From positions 1 to 64,000 of the forward strand of contig NZ_CP047318.1 of assembly GCF_009857135.1 (NCBI RefSeq): a DNA stretch of 64,000 nt, written 5' to 3'. Shown here in pieces: positions 8,325 to 18,393 of the stretch. Below the pieces are notes generated by a model that was not told where the DNA came from, did no database searches, and saw only the letters and a list, made by a program, of their open reading frames with translations. Numbering within the stretch: the first letter of the stretch is position 1; each line of letters begins with the position of its first letter. The position numbers and the translations under genes are program-made. The DNA is from Streptomyces sp. HM190. Its GTDB lineage: Bacteria > Actinomycetota > Actinomycetes > Streptomycetales > Streptomycetaceae.

Positions 8325-9041
8325 CTAGCTGTTGCAGGCCCAGCGGCCGGTGATGTGGAACAGCGGCTTCTCCTGATCGTTCTCCTGCTGCCAGGGAGCA
8401 AGCCAGGCGTCGAGGGTGCCGGAGGTCAGTCCGTGATCGATCGTGACCAACGCCTTGCCGTCGTTGTGGCCGTCAGGGAGGTAGTAGATGTACTGGAACC
8501 TGCCAGCCCCTCCTCCAAGGACGACGCTGCTCGGGGCCTTGTCCGAGGCGATGTCGAAGGTCAGCGTGTTCGACGTGCCATTCGTGTCGGCGTCGTACAC
8601 CGCAAGGTGTTTGCCCGGCTTCGGGGAGCCGAAGGAGGCACCGTTTCCGATGGAGATCTCCCAGTCGATGCCGTTCATGCGCACCGTGAACTGCGCCTCC
8701 CAAGAGCCGTCGGCGGCGGGCATCACGCACTGCGTGGTGCCATCGGGCACGGTGTAGTCGTAGTGGGCCCCGCTCTTGCCGTGGAGTACCTTCAGCGCTC
8801 CGCGAGCAGTTCCCTTGATGTCGCCGCTGAAGCGCAAATTGGTTCCGGCAGGCGGTGCGCTCGACGACTTGCTCACCTTTACGGCCCCGTGCTTATTCAC
8901 GGCCGGGCGCTTGCCACTGACGGGGGGCTTGCTGCTGGCGGGGGCGGACCCGTGACCCGTGCAGGCGCCAGCGGCCCCCACCACAATCACAACGCCGACG
9001 ATCATCTTCTTGCCAACCCCATGGGTTCTGTCTCTTCGCAC
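8325..9041 (-). CDS. secreted lipoprotein, unknown function
   Basis: 238 residues from GTG 9041. The N-terminus has basic residues (KK at 11-12), a hydrophobic run and a Cys in VVGAAGAC at residue 27, which fits a lipoprotein signal although the lipobox -3 position is Ala rather than Leu. A Ser/Pro/Lys linker follows. The rest is a beta-rich extracytoplasmic domain found in many Streptomyces lipoproteins without assigned role: FSGDIKGTARGALKVLHG, two central Trp residues, and a final WACNS with a Cys that may form a disulfide. No partner is evident. Confidence 0.8.
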   Translation of the reverse strand: MRRDRTHGVGKKMIVGVVIVVGAAGACTGHGSAPASSKPPVSGKRPAVNKHGAVKVSKSSSAPPAGTNLRFSGDIKGTARGALKVLHGKSGAHYDYTVPDGTTQCVMPAADGSWEAQFTVRMNGIDWEISIGNGASFGSPKPGKHLAVYDADTNGTSNTLTFDIASDKAPSSVVLGGGAGRFQYIYYLPDGHNDGKALVTIDHGLTSGTLDAWLAPWQQENDQEKPLFHITGRWACNS

Positions 9042-9170
9042 AGTCGTAATAGTGGTCCACCAGCGTCGGCGTCGGTTCGAGAGGTGGGCCCGTACGCTGC
9101 GCGAGCAGGCCAGGGTCGGGTGAGCGGCGGGCAGACAACGGCCGCGGCGGCAGGAGCGAAGATGCGGCCG

Positions 9171-9510
9171 CTATGCGTAGGGCCAGCCGAGAGTGGTGCA
9201 CAGGTCGAGCTCGTAGGCGTTCCCAGCATCGGTCAGGGCGAGGGCGAACTCGGCTCGCATCTCCAGGAGTTGCCCCATTGAGGTCAGCTGCCCGAACTCC
9301 GCGATCTTCCTGCGCCGGCGAGGATCGCCAGCGGCCGTGGCGTCGAGTGCGGCCGCCATCGTCTCCAGGGCGTCCAGTCCGACGAGGACAGCCGGGGTTC
9401 GTCCCTGCGGCGGCTTCCATGAGCCGTACGGGGTGGGTGGGGGAAGTGCCGGTGAGCCACCGCTGAAGCACCGGGCGGGCGGCGGAGGGCTGGGGAGTGT
9501 TGTTGGTCAT
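9171..9510 (-). pseudogene. small protein gene broken by a one-base frameshift
   Basis: Starts at ATG 9510 with GAGGAG upstream. The first frame reads MTNNTPQPSAARPVLQRW and on to MEAAAGTNP near 9395. There one extra base in a CCCC/GG run shifts the frame, and the continuation AVLVGLDALETMAAALDA to WPYA (ending 9171) lies in the next frame. The two parts join into a coherent ~112-residue helical protein. It has the look of the small companion proteins found beside XRE regulators in Streptomyces, but I cannot name it. A sequencing error in the homopolymer is an equally good explanation. Confidence 0.6.
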
Positions 9511-9766
9511 CGTGCCGATCTCCTCGATCTCGCCCGGCCGGTGGTCGGGGGTGGGCAAGCCGCCTGTGGGATCAGGGCGACCGTCCGGTGCCGGTGGACC
9601 GCGTCCGCAACCGTCAGAAGCAGGACTCCCGGGACGGCCGCCGACGTTCGACAAGACTGATTATCTCGGGCGTCGTGCCTGCCAGCGTCGCCGCGCTTGC
9701 CGCCGTCCTCGCCGTCGTCGTGGCTGTCGGTGAACGCCGTTGAAAGGCGATGCCCAGTCCGTGCCG

Positions 9767-10715
9767 CTAGGGTGTGTGTCGAAAGTGGATCTTGAACGTG
9801 AGATGATCTTGCTTCGTGGCACGTGGAGATCTGACGGACGCGCAATGGGCGGTGCTGGAACCGCTGTTGCCGAAGGGCAAGAAGCCCGGACGGCCGCCGA
9901 CGTGGGCCAGGCGGCAGCTGATCGACGGCATACGGTTCCGGGTCCGTACTGGCGTTCCGTGGCGGGACCTGCCCGCCGAGTACGGGCCGTGGGGCCGGGC
10001 GTACGACTTGTTCCGGCGGTGGCAGCGGGACGGCACCTGGCATCGGATCTTCACCGCGCTCCAGGCCCGGGCCGACGCGAAAGAGCTGATCACCTGGGAC
10101 ATCAACGTCGACTCCACGGTGTGTCGGGCCCACCAGCACGCCGCCGGGGCAAGGAAAAAGGGGAGCTGCAGAAGGAGCCGCCCGGCGGCGTCGGCGTCGA
10201 GCCCGACGACCACGGCCTCGGCCGCTCGCGCGGTGGCCTGACCACCAAGCTGCACCTGGCCGTCGAACAAGGCCAGAAGCCCATGTCCATCGTGATCACG
10301 GCCGGCCAGCGGGGCGACTCCCCGCAGTTCGAGCCTGTCCTGAACAAGATCCGCGTCCCGCGTCTTGGCCCAGGCAGGCCGCGCACCCGGCCCGATCGTG
10401 TGCGCGCCGACAAGGCGTACGCCTCCCGGAAGAACCGCGCTTACCTGCGGCAGCGCAGGATCCGCTGCACCATCCCGGACAAGGCCGACCAGGCCCGCAA
10501 CCGCAAGAAACGCGGCTCGCGCGGCGGCCGACCGCCGAAGTTCGACCCGCAGGACTACAAGGCTCGGCACGCGGTCGAGTGCGGCATCAACCGCCTCAAA
10601 AGGCACCGGGCCGTGGCCACGAGGTACGACAAGCTCGCGGTCCGCTACGAGGCGACCGTCCTCGTAGCGGCCATCAATGAATGGCTGTGACCAGCACATT
10701 CGATACACGCCCTAG
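9767..10715 (+). mobile_element. IS5-family (IS427-like) insertion sequence
   Basis: The ends are imperfect inverted repeats: CTAGGGTGTGTGTCGAA at the left (from 9767) and, read inward at the right, CTAGGGCGTGTATCGAA (ending 10715). Length is about 947 bp. TA at each edge fits the 2-bp TA target preference of IS427-type elements. It contains one transposase in two overlapping frames. Confidence 0.85.
9816..10690 (+). CDS. IS427-type transposase, two frames joined by -1 frameshift
   Basis: The first frame (9816-10241) begins [19 protein letters not shown] with the insertion-element HTH typical of this group and contains the first catalytic Asp in WDINVDSTV. The second frame continues [14 protein letters not shown] and carries the second Asp (RADKAYAS) and the Glu ([13 protein letters not shown]), ending at 10690. 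The frames meet at the A5G4 run 10155-10163, where ribosomal -1 slippage is expected. DDE triad and length (about 285 residues combined) look intact, so the element may be active. Confidence 0.85.
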
Positions 10716-10869
10716 CGGTCGCGTACTCCCTCGTCTCCCGTGCGATCGCCCGGATTGGCAACGGCCAACTGCGGGTAAATCAGGGCTCTCGCGTACGGCC
10801 GGACGCCGCAACGGCGTGCCGTCGCACGCGTGATGTGCCCAGTTGCGGGGGGCGTTGGGGGGAGTGGAC

Positions 10870-11358
10870 ATGACGAGGAACCGGGTGCGTCTGAGCGGTG
10901 GCGCCGACTGGCAGACGGATTTCCGCCGCCGTACCACCGGCCGGGCGCCGCGCTCTGCGATGGAGATCGCCACGGTGCGCCGCACGCTGAACCACACGCT
11001 GACGGAGCTGAAGCGGGCCATCGACCGGCATTCCGTCGCCGCGGCGGCCGACTTGTACGCGCTGGCCTGGCAGCAAGCGGCAGGAGCACCGCCCAGTGAG
11101 ACCAGGAGCAGCGAACACTCTTGCAGTCCTACAAGGAGATCCTCGCCTCCCGCAGGTGGCAGGAAGCCGAACGGCTCCAGGCGTCATCCGCCCCGCCAGC
11201 CCTCCATCGCGTCCCGGCCGGAGCGTCGCCGCGCCGCCGCGGCCGACGCCTGCCGAGCGTACGCAGAAGCCGGAGCCTGCCTGGTCCCCCTCTTCGCAAC
11301 AAGACCGGCCGGGCAAGCCCCCCTCCCCGCGCACGCGGCAGGCAGCCCGCCCCGCTGA
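10870..11358 (+). CDS. small basic helical protein; frame doubtful after ~11100
   Basis: Starts at ATG 10870 after a G-rich ribosome site. The first ~77 residues (MTRNRVRLSGGADWQTD... to AWQQAAGAPPSE) are convincing helical protein. Beyond ~11100 the frame reads poorly, while sequence such as LLQSYKEILASRRWQEAE appears in another frame and the well-formed C-terminal segment of the following entry in a third. Either two genes overlap here or one gene has been broken by small indels. I recognise no family. Confidence 0.4.
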   Translation: MTRNRVRLSGGADWQTDFRRRTTGRAPRSAMEIATVRRTLNHTLTELKRAIDRHSVAAAADLYALAWQQAAGAPPSETRSSEHSCSPTRRSSPPAGGRKPNGSRRHPPRQPSIASRPERRRAAAADACRAYAEAGACLVPLFATRPAGQAPLPAHAAGSPPR

Positions 11359-11770
11359 CGCCTCCACAGCAGCGTCGGCCCAGCAGCCTTCCCGCCGGTC
11401 CCGGCCCGCTTTCCTGCAGGCCGCGCAGCTGTACGAGATCGCGACCGGCCTGCGTCCGCTGCTGGAGCAGAGCGCGAAGGCCGGCGCCACCACCAGCTGG
11501 CCTCTGATCCGCAAGCGCTTGCCCGGCCTGCCCCGGCTCCACCCCGACGATGAATCCGTGATCCTGTGGCTGGTCGACGAAGACCGCCAGGACGGCGAAC
11601 CGCTCTTGTCCGCCCTCGTGGCCACCAGCAACCGGCAGATGCATCCACGCTTTCCCGTCATCGCCGGACACCTGGGCCTGTCCTGCGGCACGAACACCAC
11701 CCAGCGGCAAACGGCATGGAGTTACGAGGTCCTCAAGGTCCACCAGCACTGGCGCCACCGCAGACGATGA
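11096..11770 (+). CDS. unknown protein with conserved-looking C-terminal domain
   Basis: The frame opens at GTG 11096. Residues up to ~95 form a Pro/Arg/Gln-rich linker of doubtful reality. From about 11400 on it reads as a folded domain (RPAFLQAAQLYEIATGL ... HPRFPVIAGHLGLS ... WSYEVLKVHQHWRH), with high third-position GC. It probably forms one broken gene with the preceding helical segment, or is its coupled neighbour. No known family recognised and no function proposed. Confidence 0.45.
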   Translation: MRPGAANTLAVLQGDPRLPQVAGSRTAPGVIRPASPPSRPGRSVAAPPRPTPAERTQKPEPAWSPSSQQDRPGKPPSPRTRQAARPADASTAASAQQPSRRSRPAFLQAAQLYEIATGLRPLLEQSAKAGATTSWPLIRKRLPGLPRLHPDDESVILWLVDEDRQDGEPLLSALVATSNRQMHPRFPVIAGHLGLSCGTNTTQRQTAWSYEVLKVHQHWRHRRR

Positions 11771-11894
11771 TCAGCCAGCCGCTCACTGCCGACAGGCGCC
11801 GCCGTCGGGCGGGGTGGTCCGCCGTTCCGCCTCGGGAACGGATTCCATGACCAGCTCAGTCGCAGCCGTGCCCGGCCCGGGTAGCGTGGGAAGC

Positions 11895-12307
11895 ATGAGC
11901 AGGGGCGGACGGCAACGGCGGGACGGCTCGTCCAAACGCGTGCAGCTCACCAGCGGGGACCACGGCGGCCCAAAGGACAAAAAGCCCAAAGGCGCGCGCA
12001 AACCGACCGCCCAGGGCGACGGCTCACGCGCTGCGAAACTGCGTGAGGTCGAGCGGTTCCGGGAAGGCATCCGGGCCGCTGAGCAGCGGCGCACCGCACG
12101 CCAGGACTCCCCCGCCACCGCGCCTGCGGCCGACGCGGACCAGCACACACCAGCTCCTGAACCTCCCGCCGACACGGACACCAAGCTGCAGACTCACCTG
12201 GCCGCCTGCATCCAGGCAGCCCAGACCCCGACTGGAGGGCCCTGGCGGCTCACGCCCGCCAGCTCGCCGACGCCGCCGGTCGGCTCGACGCCGAAGCCGT
12301 GCGCTGA
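11895..12307 (+). pseudogene. small basic protein gene with late frameshift
   Basis: From ATG 11895 (MSRGGRQRRD) the protein is Lys/Arg-rich, then helical (KLREVERFREGIRAAEQRR), then a Pro/Ala linker. At the CCCC run near 12228 the original frame degenerates into Pro/Ser-rich residues, whereas shifting one base gives WRALAAHARQLADAAGRL and a stop at 12307. This is a better ending and suggests one indel. It is the gene immediately before the large STAND nuclease gene, on the same strand. Confidence 0.45.
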
Positions 12308-12514
12308 CTCGGGCCCGAACGAGCCGAAGTAGGCACGGCAGCGCTCTGCCCGCCTCAAGGCGAAGACCAGACGAACCGCCGTCCAGCGCCCTGGCGTTGT
12401 CAGTGCAGGCAGCGGCCGGAGCCATGGATGACGGTGATATGTCATAAGCCGGGAATCCGGTCGGTTAGCCTTCCACGGCGGTATGACCTCCTTCTGCCAT
12501 TTCACGGGGGAACC

Positions 12515-15500
12515 ATGCATCACCCGGACATCGACTTCTCGCGTATCCGGTCGGCCGGGGCTGAGGGACAGCGGTCCGGCTTCGAGCAGTTCGTCTGCGA
12601 GCTCGCGGCCGAGGACCAGCCGCAGGATGGTGCCGTGTTCGTCAGTCTCGCCGGTGCCGGCGGCGATGGCGGAGTCGAGTGCTTCTGGACCCTTGCCGAC
12701 GGCACAGAAGTCGGCTGGCAGGCCAAGTACTGGACACGGCAGGGGGACGTCGACAAGGCCCAGCTCGACGACTCCGTGCGTACCGCACTGGAACAACACC
12801 CGCAGCTGGTCGAGTACCTCATCGCCATCCCGGTCGATCCCACCGGCCCTCGGAAGGGAAAAGGCAAGTCGCTGCACGAGAAGGTTTACGGTCCGGGAGG
12901 TTGGCTCAGCGGCTGGCAGAGCGCGGCGTCCCAGCGCGGCATGCGGGTCGCCTTCCGTGTTGAGTGGGCCACGAATCTCATCACACGCTTCCGGAATATC
13001 GACCTCAATGGTGCGCGGACGCGCTACTGGTTCGACGCCGAGATCCTGGCCGGCCAGTGGTGGCAGGACCGGCTGGAGGAAGCCGTCCAGGCGGCCCGGC
13101 CTCGCTACCTTCCCGCGCTGAACGTGCCGGTACCAACAACGCAGGCGCTGGCCGCCGTATGCGGCGACCCCGAGGTAGCCGTAGCCCTCGAAAGCGACAT
13201 CAAAAGTCTTCGGCGCCTCACGGATAACGTGCGCCAGGATCCCTTGGGGACGGAAACCGCAGGGGCCCCCGTTGGGGTCGACTTCGATCCCGCTCGGCAA
13301 AGCCTCGCCCTCCTCATCGACACGCTCACCCGGTGGAAAGAGGATCCTTCACTTGATGCGGTAGCCCACCTTCGCGAGGCATTGGCTGCTGCCCAGCAGC
13401 AAGTCGCCTCGACGGAACAAGCCGAAACCGCCGTCCTGGATGCGCAGTTCGGACCCCGCTGGGACACCCCGTCCTGGCGCCAGATGCAAGCCGAGTACAT
13501 GGTCTCCCTGCCGGCAACCGCCGTCGATGCCCTGCGCCAGCTCAAGGAGGTGCTCACCGAGCTGGCCTCTCGTGTGCATGCGCTGGCCGACCTGCGCTCC
13601 GCCCGCGCGGTGCTGCTGACGAGCGAAGCCGGACAGGGAAAGACCTTCGTCACCCTCGATGCCGTCCAGCGCCGCCTTGAGCACGGCCTTTTGGGCGTGT
13701 TCCTGCATGGCCGTCCGTTCCGTCAGGGCGACATCTTGCAGCAGATCCGCGAACGTCTGGGGCTACCACAGGACCTCAGCGGGGACGACGTGCTCGCCCT
13801 GCTGGACCAGGCGGGCCGGACCTCCGGCAACCCTGTCCTCGTCGTGATCGACGCACTCAACGAGTCCCGGCCACGGACCGTGTGGCAGGACCAGCTCGAC
13901 ACCCTCATCACCAAGATCAACCGCTATACGTATCTGCGGGTCGTCTTCACCCTGAGATCGCACTACCGCTCGCAGGTCCTGCCGGAGGACCTGGAGCTGA
14001 CGGAGATCATCCATCATGGTTTTGCAGGCGTGGAGCACGACGCGCTGCAGGAGTACGCCGACTACTTCCGCCTGGAGCCCCCGGCTGCCCCGCCGGTGCA
14101 GACAGAGTTCAGCAGCCCGCTATTTCTGCGGCTGCTGTGCGAGGCCCTCAACCGCCAGGGACACCGCTCGCTCAACGAGACATCCATGGGCCTGGATGCC
14201 CTAGCCGCTCTCCTGCTCGAGCAGATCAACCGGCGCGTCAGTAAGCAGCTGGGCGCCGTGGAAGCGGACCAGATCGTCCATCAGGCCATGGATGCGTTTG
14301 CGCAGGCCCTGAGCTCCGCCGGACAGCCCTGGCTCGACCGTCCGCAGGCCAACGCCCTGATGCGCAGCATCTGGGCCGATCAGCAGGCGGAGACGTCCCT
14401 CCTGGATGCACTGGTAGGTGAGGGCCTGCTGGCTGAAGACACCGACTCCGGGGCCACGGGGCCGCAGCGTCATGTCGTAGCCATGGCCTTCGAACGGCTG
14501 GGTCAGCACCTCGTGGTCAGCGCAGCCACCAAAACACTCACCACCGCGGCGGACGTCCGCCAGGCGCTGGCATCCGGAAGCCTGCGTGACCTGCTGGGCT
14601 TGAACGCTCTCGTCGATCCCGGCCTGCTGGAAGCCCTCTCCGTCATCCTGGGAGACCGGGGCATGGAGCTGACCGACTTCGCCGACGAAGTCGGCGACGA
14701 GCAGTCCCTGACGGCCGTCGTGGCCGGCCTTGCGTGGCGTGACCAGAGCAGCATCACCCCCCGCACCGCCCAGGCCGTCCTGGACTCGCTCGCCACCCCG
14801 GCGTTTCCTGAGGCCCTGGACATGCTCTTCCGGCTCTCCCCACGACCCGATCATCCGCTCAACGCCGAGTTCCTTCACCAGTCGCTGGCCGGCCGGTCCA
14901 TGGCGGACGTCGACTCGCTCCTGACCCCCTGGCTGCACCACACGCGTGACACCGGCGGCGCAGCGCACCGGCTGATCTCCTGGGCCCGGCACGCGGACGT
15001 GACGCGCACAACGCCCCGTACCTGCAGGCTGTGGGTCATGGCACTGCTGTGGTGTACCAGCTGCTCTGATCGGCGCGTGCGGGACGACGCCACCATGGCG
15101 GCCGCGCGCCTACTCATCCAGCATCCGGAGCAGACTCCGGCCGTGCTGCACCAGATGACGGACGCCGACGACGACTGGATCCTTGAACGGACCTGCTACG
15201 CCGCCTACACCGCCTTGCTACGCGCCGGGTCAGCCACAGCCTGGAATGGCGCAGCCCACGCCGTGTGGGAGATGGTGTTCGCACGAGCACCGCGCGCCAA
15301 CGCCGTCTTGCGTGATGTGGCCCGCAGCATCATCAGCCGCGCACAGCAGCACAGCGCCCTGGCCGACGGCATCGACATCGAGCGGACCCGTCCGCCCTAC
15401 GCCACACCGTGGCCGATCACCTGGCCCACCGCCGCGGACACCCAGCTCTACAAGGACGCCTCGGCGCGCTACCCCAAGCTGCACTTCAGCTGCACCGCGG

Positions 15501-16696
15501 ACGACTTCTTCACCTACGTCATCACTCCCGCAGTGCGGGACTACCCCGGCCTCGACCCGGCAGCCATCGCACGCCGCGTCGTCACGGACGTCACCGGCCT
15601 CGGCTACGACCCGGCCCTGCACGCCGACTTCGACCAAGAAATGCTGGACACGTACGGCGCCGGACGCAGCAAACCGAAATGGATCGAACGGATCGGCAAG
15701 AAGTACCAGTGGATCGCCTTCGCTCGTCTCCTCGGACGCATCGGCGACCACGTACCGCGCCGACGCGACCGCTGGGACCCGCCCAAACCCGCCATTTCCG
15801 GCCCCGAGGCGAGCCACCTGCACCAAATGGACCCGACCATGTGCGACGCCCGCCCCGATGAAGCAGCACCGCCACGCCCCCATGTCCCCGCATACGACTG
15901 GGCGGGTTTCAACCGGGCGGCATCACCGGCCGACTGGATCGCCGAAAACGGTGACCTGCCCGAGGTGCCCGTGCTCATCACCAGCGAGGGCACACCGCAG
16001 ACAGTCCTCGCCGGCAACTACGAGTGGAGGCTGGACGCGGAACCGAAGAACGACCGGCCGTCTCTGTGGGTGCACATGATGTCCCGCTTCGTCAGAACGG
16101 CGGATCTTCCGGCGCTGCGTGAAGAACTGGACGGCACGGACCTCACCGACATCATCGCCCGCATCAGCGGGGCCATGTTCACCGACGGGTTCGTAGGCGA
16201 ATACCCCTTCGGGCAGCACTTCGCAGCCGAACTCCACGTCAAGGACCACGAGCACGAGGAGCCGTTCGGCGTTCCCACGACCCCGACCACGTACGACATC
16301 CTGGGCGAATACGAGTACTCCCCCGTCCCCACCGTGAGCCTGCTCGCCCCCGCCCCCGATCTGTTCGGATCGGCGCCCGGCACGCTGCGCTGGGACGGCC
16401 GCTGCGCCTGGCGCGACGACGACGGCAACACCGTTGCCGTCGTCCGCCGGGTCTTCGGCGGCGGCCAAAACGAACTCACCATCGACCACGCCTGGCTGGC
16501 GGACTGGCTCCAGCAGCACGAGCTGACGATCATCTGGCTGGAGACCATCGGCAAGGACATCCTGCGGACCCACCTCGCCAACGGCCACTACGGACGTCTG
16601 TTGAGCACGCGCGTCCGCTACCAGCACCCCGACGGTACGATCGCCCACCTGCCGCTCGTCTTCGAACGCATCTCCCCCGACTCCTTCGGGCAGTGA
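12515..16696 (+). CDS. STAND NTPase with N-terminal nuclease domain (Avs-like)
   Basis: A 1393-residue protein starting at ATG 12515 after GGGGGAA. Residues ~8-75 hold a Mrr/Cap4-like PD-(D/E)XK core: FEQFVCELAA, then GGDGGVE (49-55) and WQAKYW (68-73). A STAND-type NTPase follows: Walker A SEAGQGKT near residue 372 and Walker B VLVVIDALNES near 442-452, the hhhhDA.(N/D)E form usual in STAND proteins. The remaining ~850 residues are helical repeats and a C-terminal sensor-like region. In known Avs proteins this plan senses a phage protein, oligomerises and unleashes the nuclease. The target of this one cannot be read from sequence. It appears as a single gene with no accessory partner, except the small basic gene upstream. 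Confidence 0.8.
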   Translation: MHHPDIDFSRIRSAGAEGQRSGFEQFVCELAAEDQPQDGAVFVSLAGAGGDGGVECFWTLADGTEVGWQAKYWTRQGDVDKAQLDDSVRTALEQHPQLVEYLIAIPVDPTGPRKGKGKSLHEKVYGPGGWLSGWQSAASQRGMRVAFRVEWATNLITRFRNIDLNGARTRYWFDAEILAGQWWQDRLEEAVQAARPRYLPALNVPVPTTQALAAVCGDPEVAVALESDIKSLRRLTDNVRQDPLGTETAGAPVGVDFDPARQSLALLIDTLTRWKEDPSLDAVAHLREALAAAQQQVASTEQAETAVLDAQFGPRWDTPSWRQMQAEYMVSLPATAVDALRQLKEVLTELASRVHALADLRSARAVLLTSEAGQGKTFVTLDAVQRRLEHGLLGVFLHGRPFRQGDILQQIRERLGLPQDLSGDDVLALLDQAGRTSGNPVLVVIDALNESRPRTVWQDQLDTLITKINRYTYLRVVFTLRSHYRSQVLPEDLELTEIIHHGFAGVEHDALQEYADYFRLEPPAAPPVQTEFSSPLFLRLLCEALNRQGHRSLNETSMGLDALAALLLEQINRRVSKQLGAVEADQIVHQAMDAFAQALSSAGQPWLDRPQANALMRSIWADQQAETSLLDALVGEGLLAEDTDSGATGPQRHVVAMAFERLGQHLVVSAATKTLTTAADVRQALASGSLRDLLGLNALVDPGLLEALSVILGDRGMELTDFADEVGDEQSLTAVVAGLAWRDQSSITPRTAQAVLDSLATPAFPEALDMLFRLSPRPDHPLNAEFLHQSLAGRSMADVDSLLTPWLHHTRDTGGAAHRLISWARHADVTRTTPRTCRLWVMALLWCTSCSDRRVRDDATMAAARLLIQHPEQTPAVLHQMTDADDDWILERTCYAAYTALLRAGSATAWNGAAHAVWEMVFARAPRANAVLRDVARSIISRAQQHSALADGIDIERTRPPYATPWPITWPTAADTQLYKDASARYPKLHFSCTADDFFTYVITPAVRDYPGLDPAAIARRVVTDVTGLGYDPALHADFDQEMLDTYGAGRSKPKWIERIGKKYQWIAFARLLGRIGDHVPRRRDRWDPPKPAISGPEASHLHQMDPTMCDARPDEAAPPRPHVPAYDWAGFNRAASPADWIAENGDLPEVPVLITSEGTPQTVLAGNYEWRLDAEPKNDRPSLWVHMMSRFVRTADLPALREELDGTDLTDIIARISGAMFTDGFVGEYPFGQHFAAELHVKDHEHEEPFGVPTTPTTYDILGEYEYSPVPTVSLLAPAPDLFGSAPGTLRWDGRCAWRDDDGNTVAVVRRVFGGGQNELTIDHAWLADWLQQHELTIIWLETIGKDILRTHLANGHYGRLLSTRVRYQHPDGTIAHLPLVFERISPDSFGQ

Positions 16697-16704
16697 CATT
16701 GTTG

Positions 16705-16915
16705 GGACGACAACGGCATGCGGAACAACTGGCAGGCCGTCACTGCACGAGCAGTCGGGCATCTTCCAGAGCCTTATCGTCGCCTCCGATGGTGCGAACG
16801 CGCAAAGGTCACTGCGCGACGCGGCGACCAATGACGCGAAGATCGTCCGCCACGCTGACACCTGCCTGGTCTTCAACGATCCCCTACCACCACACGGGCT
16901 CAACTGACGGTAGAT
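16705..16915 (+). pseudogene. decayed fragment of a second copy of the 4.8-kb PD-(D/E)XK gene
   Basis: The sequence matches two internal segments of the 4816-5952 gene. DNGMRNNWQAV and HEQ match its DNGMRNSWQAR ... EQ region. Then FQSLIVASDGA through HADTCLVFNDPLPPHG matches FKNLIFAADGA through HADTCLVFTDPLPPHG. About 100 bases between the two blocks are deleted and the C-terminal nuclease domain is absent. It begins directly after the STAND gene's stop. Confidence 0.8.
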
Positions 16916-16917
16916 GA

Positions 16918-17584
16918 TCACTACGCCTTCACGTTGAAGCCCGTTGCCTCTTCCTCGCGATGTTCTCCACGGGCAAGTCGTTGCAGAGCGCGACGGAGAA
17001 GGACGCCTTTTTGCAAGCCGGATCACTCGTCCACCGTCTCTGGTGAAGTGCGGAGTGCTCTTCATGAAGGCCGTCCGCATCGAGAACGGTCTCAGCGGTG
17101 ACGCCTTTGACGATGAGAAGAAACTCTTTGGGCCTTCTTCTGCCAGTCTCAGCGCTTCCCCGTCCTCTCAGGGCAGGATCGCATAGCAACTCCCGCAGCA
17201 TTGAAGCTTGCTGACAAACAGTGAAGAGCATGGATTCCAGCGCTTCGAGGGGGCGCGCGTTCACCCGATATACGCGCTCCCTGTGTGAGAACCGCCACGT
17301 ACGGAACGGGAACCGCCGCTCGGCACCAGACGTACCGTCAGGAGACGTCGCAGCTAAGAAGGCCCGTCCGGTCAGTATGTGTAGACCACCTGGCCCTTGA
17401 TCGCGTCATGGTCACGCTCCGTACCCGACTCGCGGTGTGCGGGGCGGGAGTTCACCTCACCCAGTTGGCGGAGCGTGCGGGTAATCTGCCTAGCTATCAG
17501 TCATCGCCCTGGGGTCCGAGACTCTCGCGCGCCACCCGGGTGTCCACGATGGTCGTGGCCCATGGAAGGGCGGTGATTGACCCG
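16918..17584. other. gene-poor stretch after pseudogene
   Basis: Composition is less GC-biased and less codon-like than the flanking genes. A 111-codon frame on the minus strand (16929-17264) and an 80-codon one on the plus strand (16944-17186) have no recognisable content. It is probably the wreck of genes beyond the fragment above. Confidence 0.4.
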
Positions 17585-17716
17585 ATGGCGATGAACGACG
17601 TGCCGGAGGGGCACTGCCGCTGCTGCAGCAGGCGTGACCAGACGTACAGGCTGGTGCGCTGGCTGGGGCCGGTCTACACGATCTACAAGATCGTGTCGGA
17701 TCACTGGCCCTGGTAA
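17585..17716 (+). CDS. small Cys-containing protein, unknown
   Basis: A 43-residue protein from ATG 17585 (MAMNDVPEGHCRCCSRR) with a CxCC cluster and an aromatic C-terminus (GPVYTIYKIVSDHWPW). A slightly longer form from GTG 17549 is possible. It is followed 8 bases later by a strong terminator, which supports it being a real transcribed gene. Function unknown. Confidence 0.45.
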   Translation: MAMNDVPEGHCRCCSRRDQTYRLVRWLGPVYTIYKIVSDHWPW

Positions 17717-17723
17717 CGCGAAA

Positions 17724-17747
17724 AGCCCCGGCCTGACGGCCGGGGCC
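17724..17747 (+). terminator. strong GC hairpin terminator
   Basis: GCCCCGGCC (17725-17733), loop TGAC, GGCCGGGGC (17738-17746), preceded by AAAA. It is positioned directly after the small gene ending at 17716. Confidence 0.8.
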
Positions 17748-18393
17748 TCGCAGCAGTCGGTTGTGCGCTGTACCAGGAGGGCCTCACCCAGAGCTTTGCC
17801 AGGCAGCGGGTGGGGCCTTCCGTATGCCCGAATGCGTTACCGAGCCGTACGCAACCCTGACAAGGGTAGATGTGATGCAAGCCACATCTCGATACGGCAG
17901 TGCCCCCATCTTGCCTTGACTGGAGCGCAAAGTGCACGCGCGGATTACATCGTGGGCACAGGGCACTCTCTGTCGGAAACCGGCAAGGATGCAGCTCATT
18001 GAGGGTATGGTGCAGCTTGCCCGCCGCCCCTGTGGCACGAATCACACTAGAATGGTGAGGTGTGGCACGCCTGAGCGGTGGTCATTTTGGCGCCATTTGC
18101 CCGGGGCTTCATAATGCGCAACGCCCTGGAGGCAGCCCCTCCGATCTCGAGGGGAGCACTGTACCTGTAGCCACTGACAATGACTGACGACCACCCTGGA
18201 ATCGCGCACTAGCTCGAATCCGAGTGTTGAGCCTACGCCGCACACCTCACAACGAGTTGGCCTCTCTGGTGTCCAACATCGACCGACTGATACAGGCTCT
18301 CGGCGTCGCTCGACTCCTGGTTCTGGATCACTTTCAGTGCCGGAGCCACGGAGGGCCACCACAAGCGCGATCATGAACGGCCTCGCCCGGCCC
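17748..18393. other. intergenic, no gene recognised
   Basis: About 645 bases with lower GC than the neighbours. The open frames are short and lack plausible starts. I see no RNA gene or repeat that I can support. Confidence 0.4.

Noticed and set aside
16929..17264. 111-codon minus-strand frame as a gene
   Set aside because: No ribosome site, no recognisable motif, poor codon bias; the region looks degraded.
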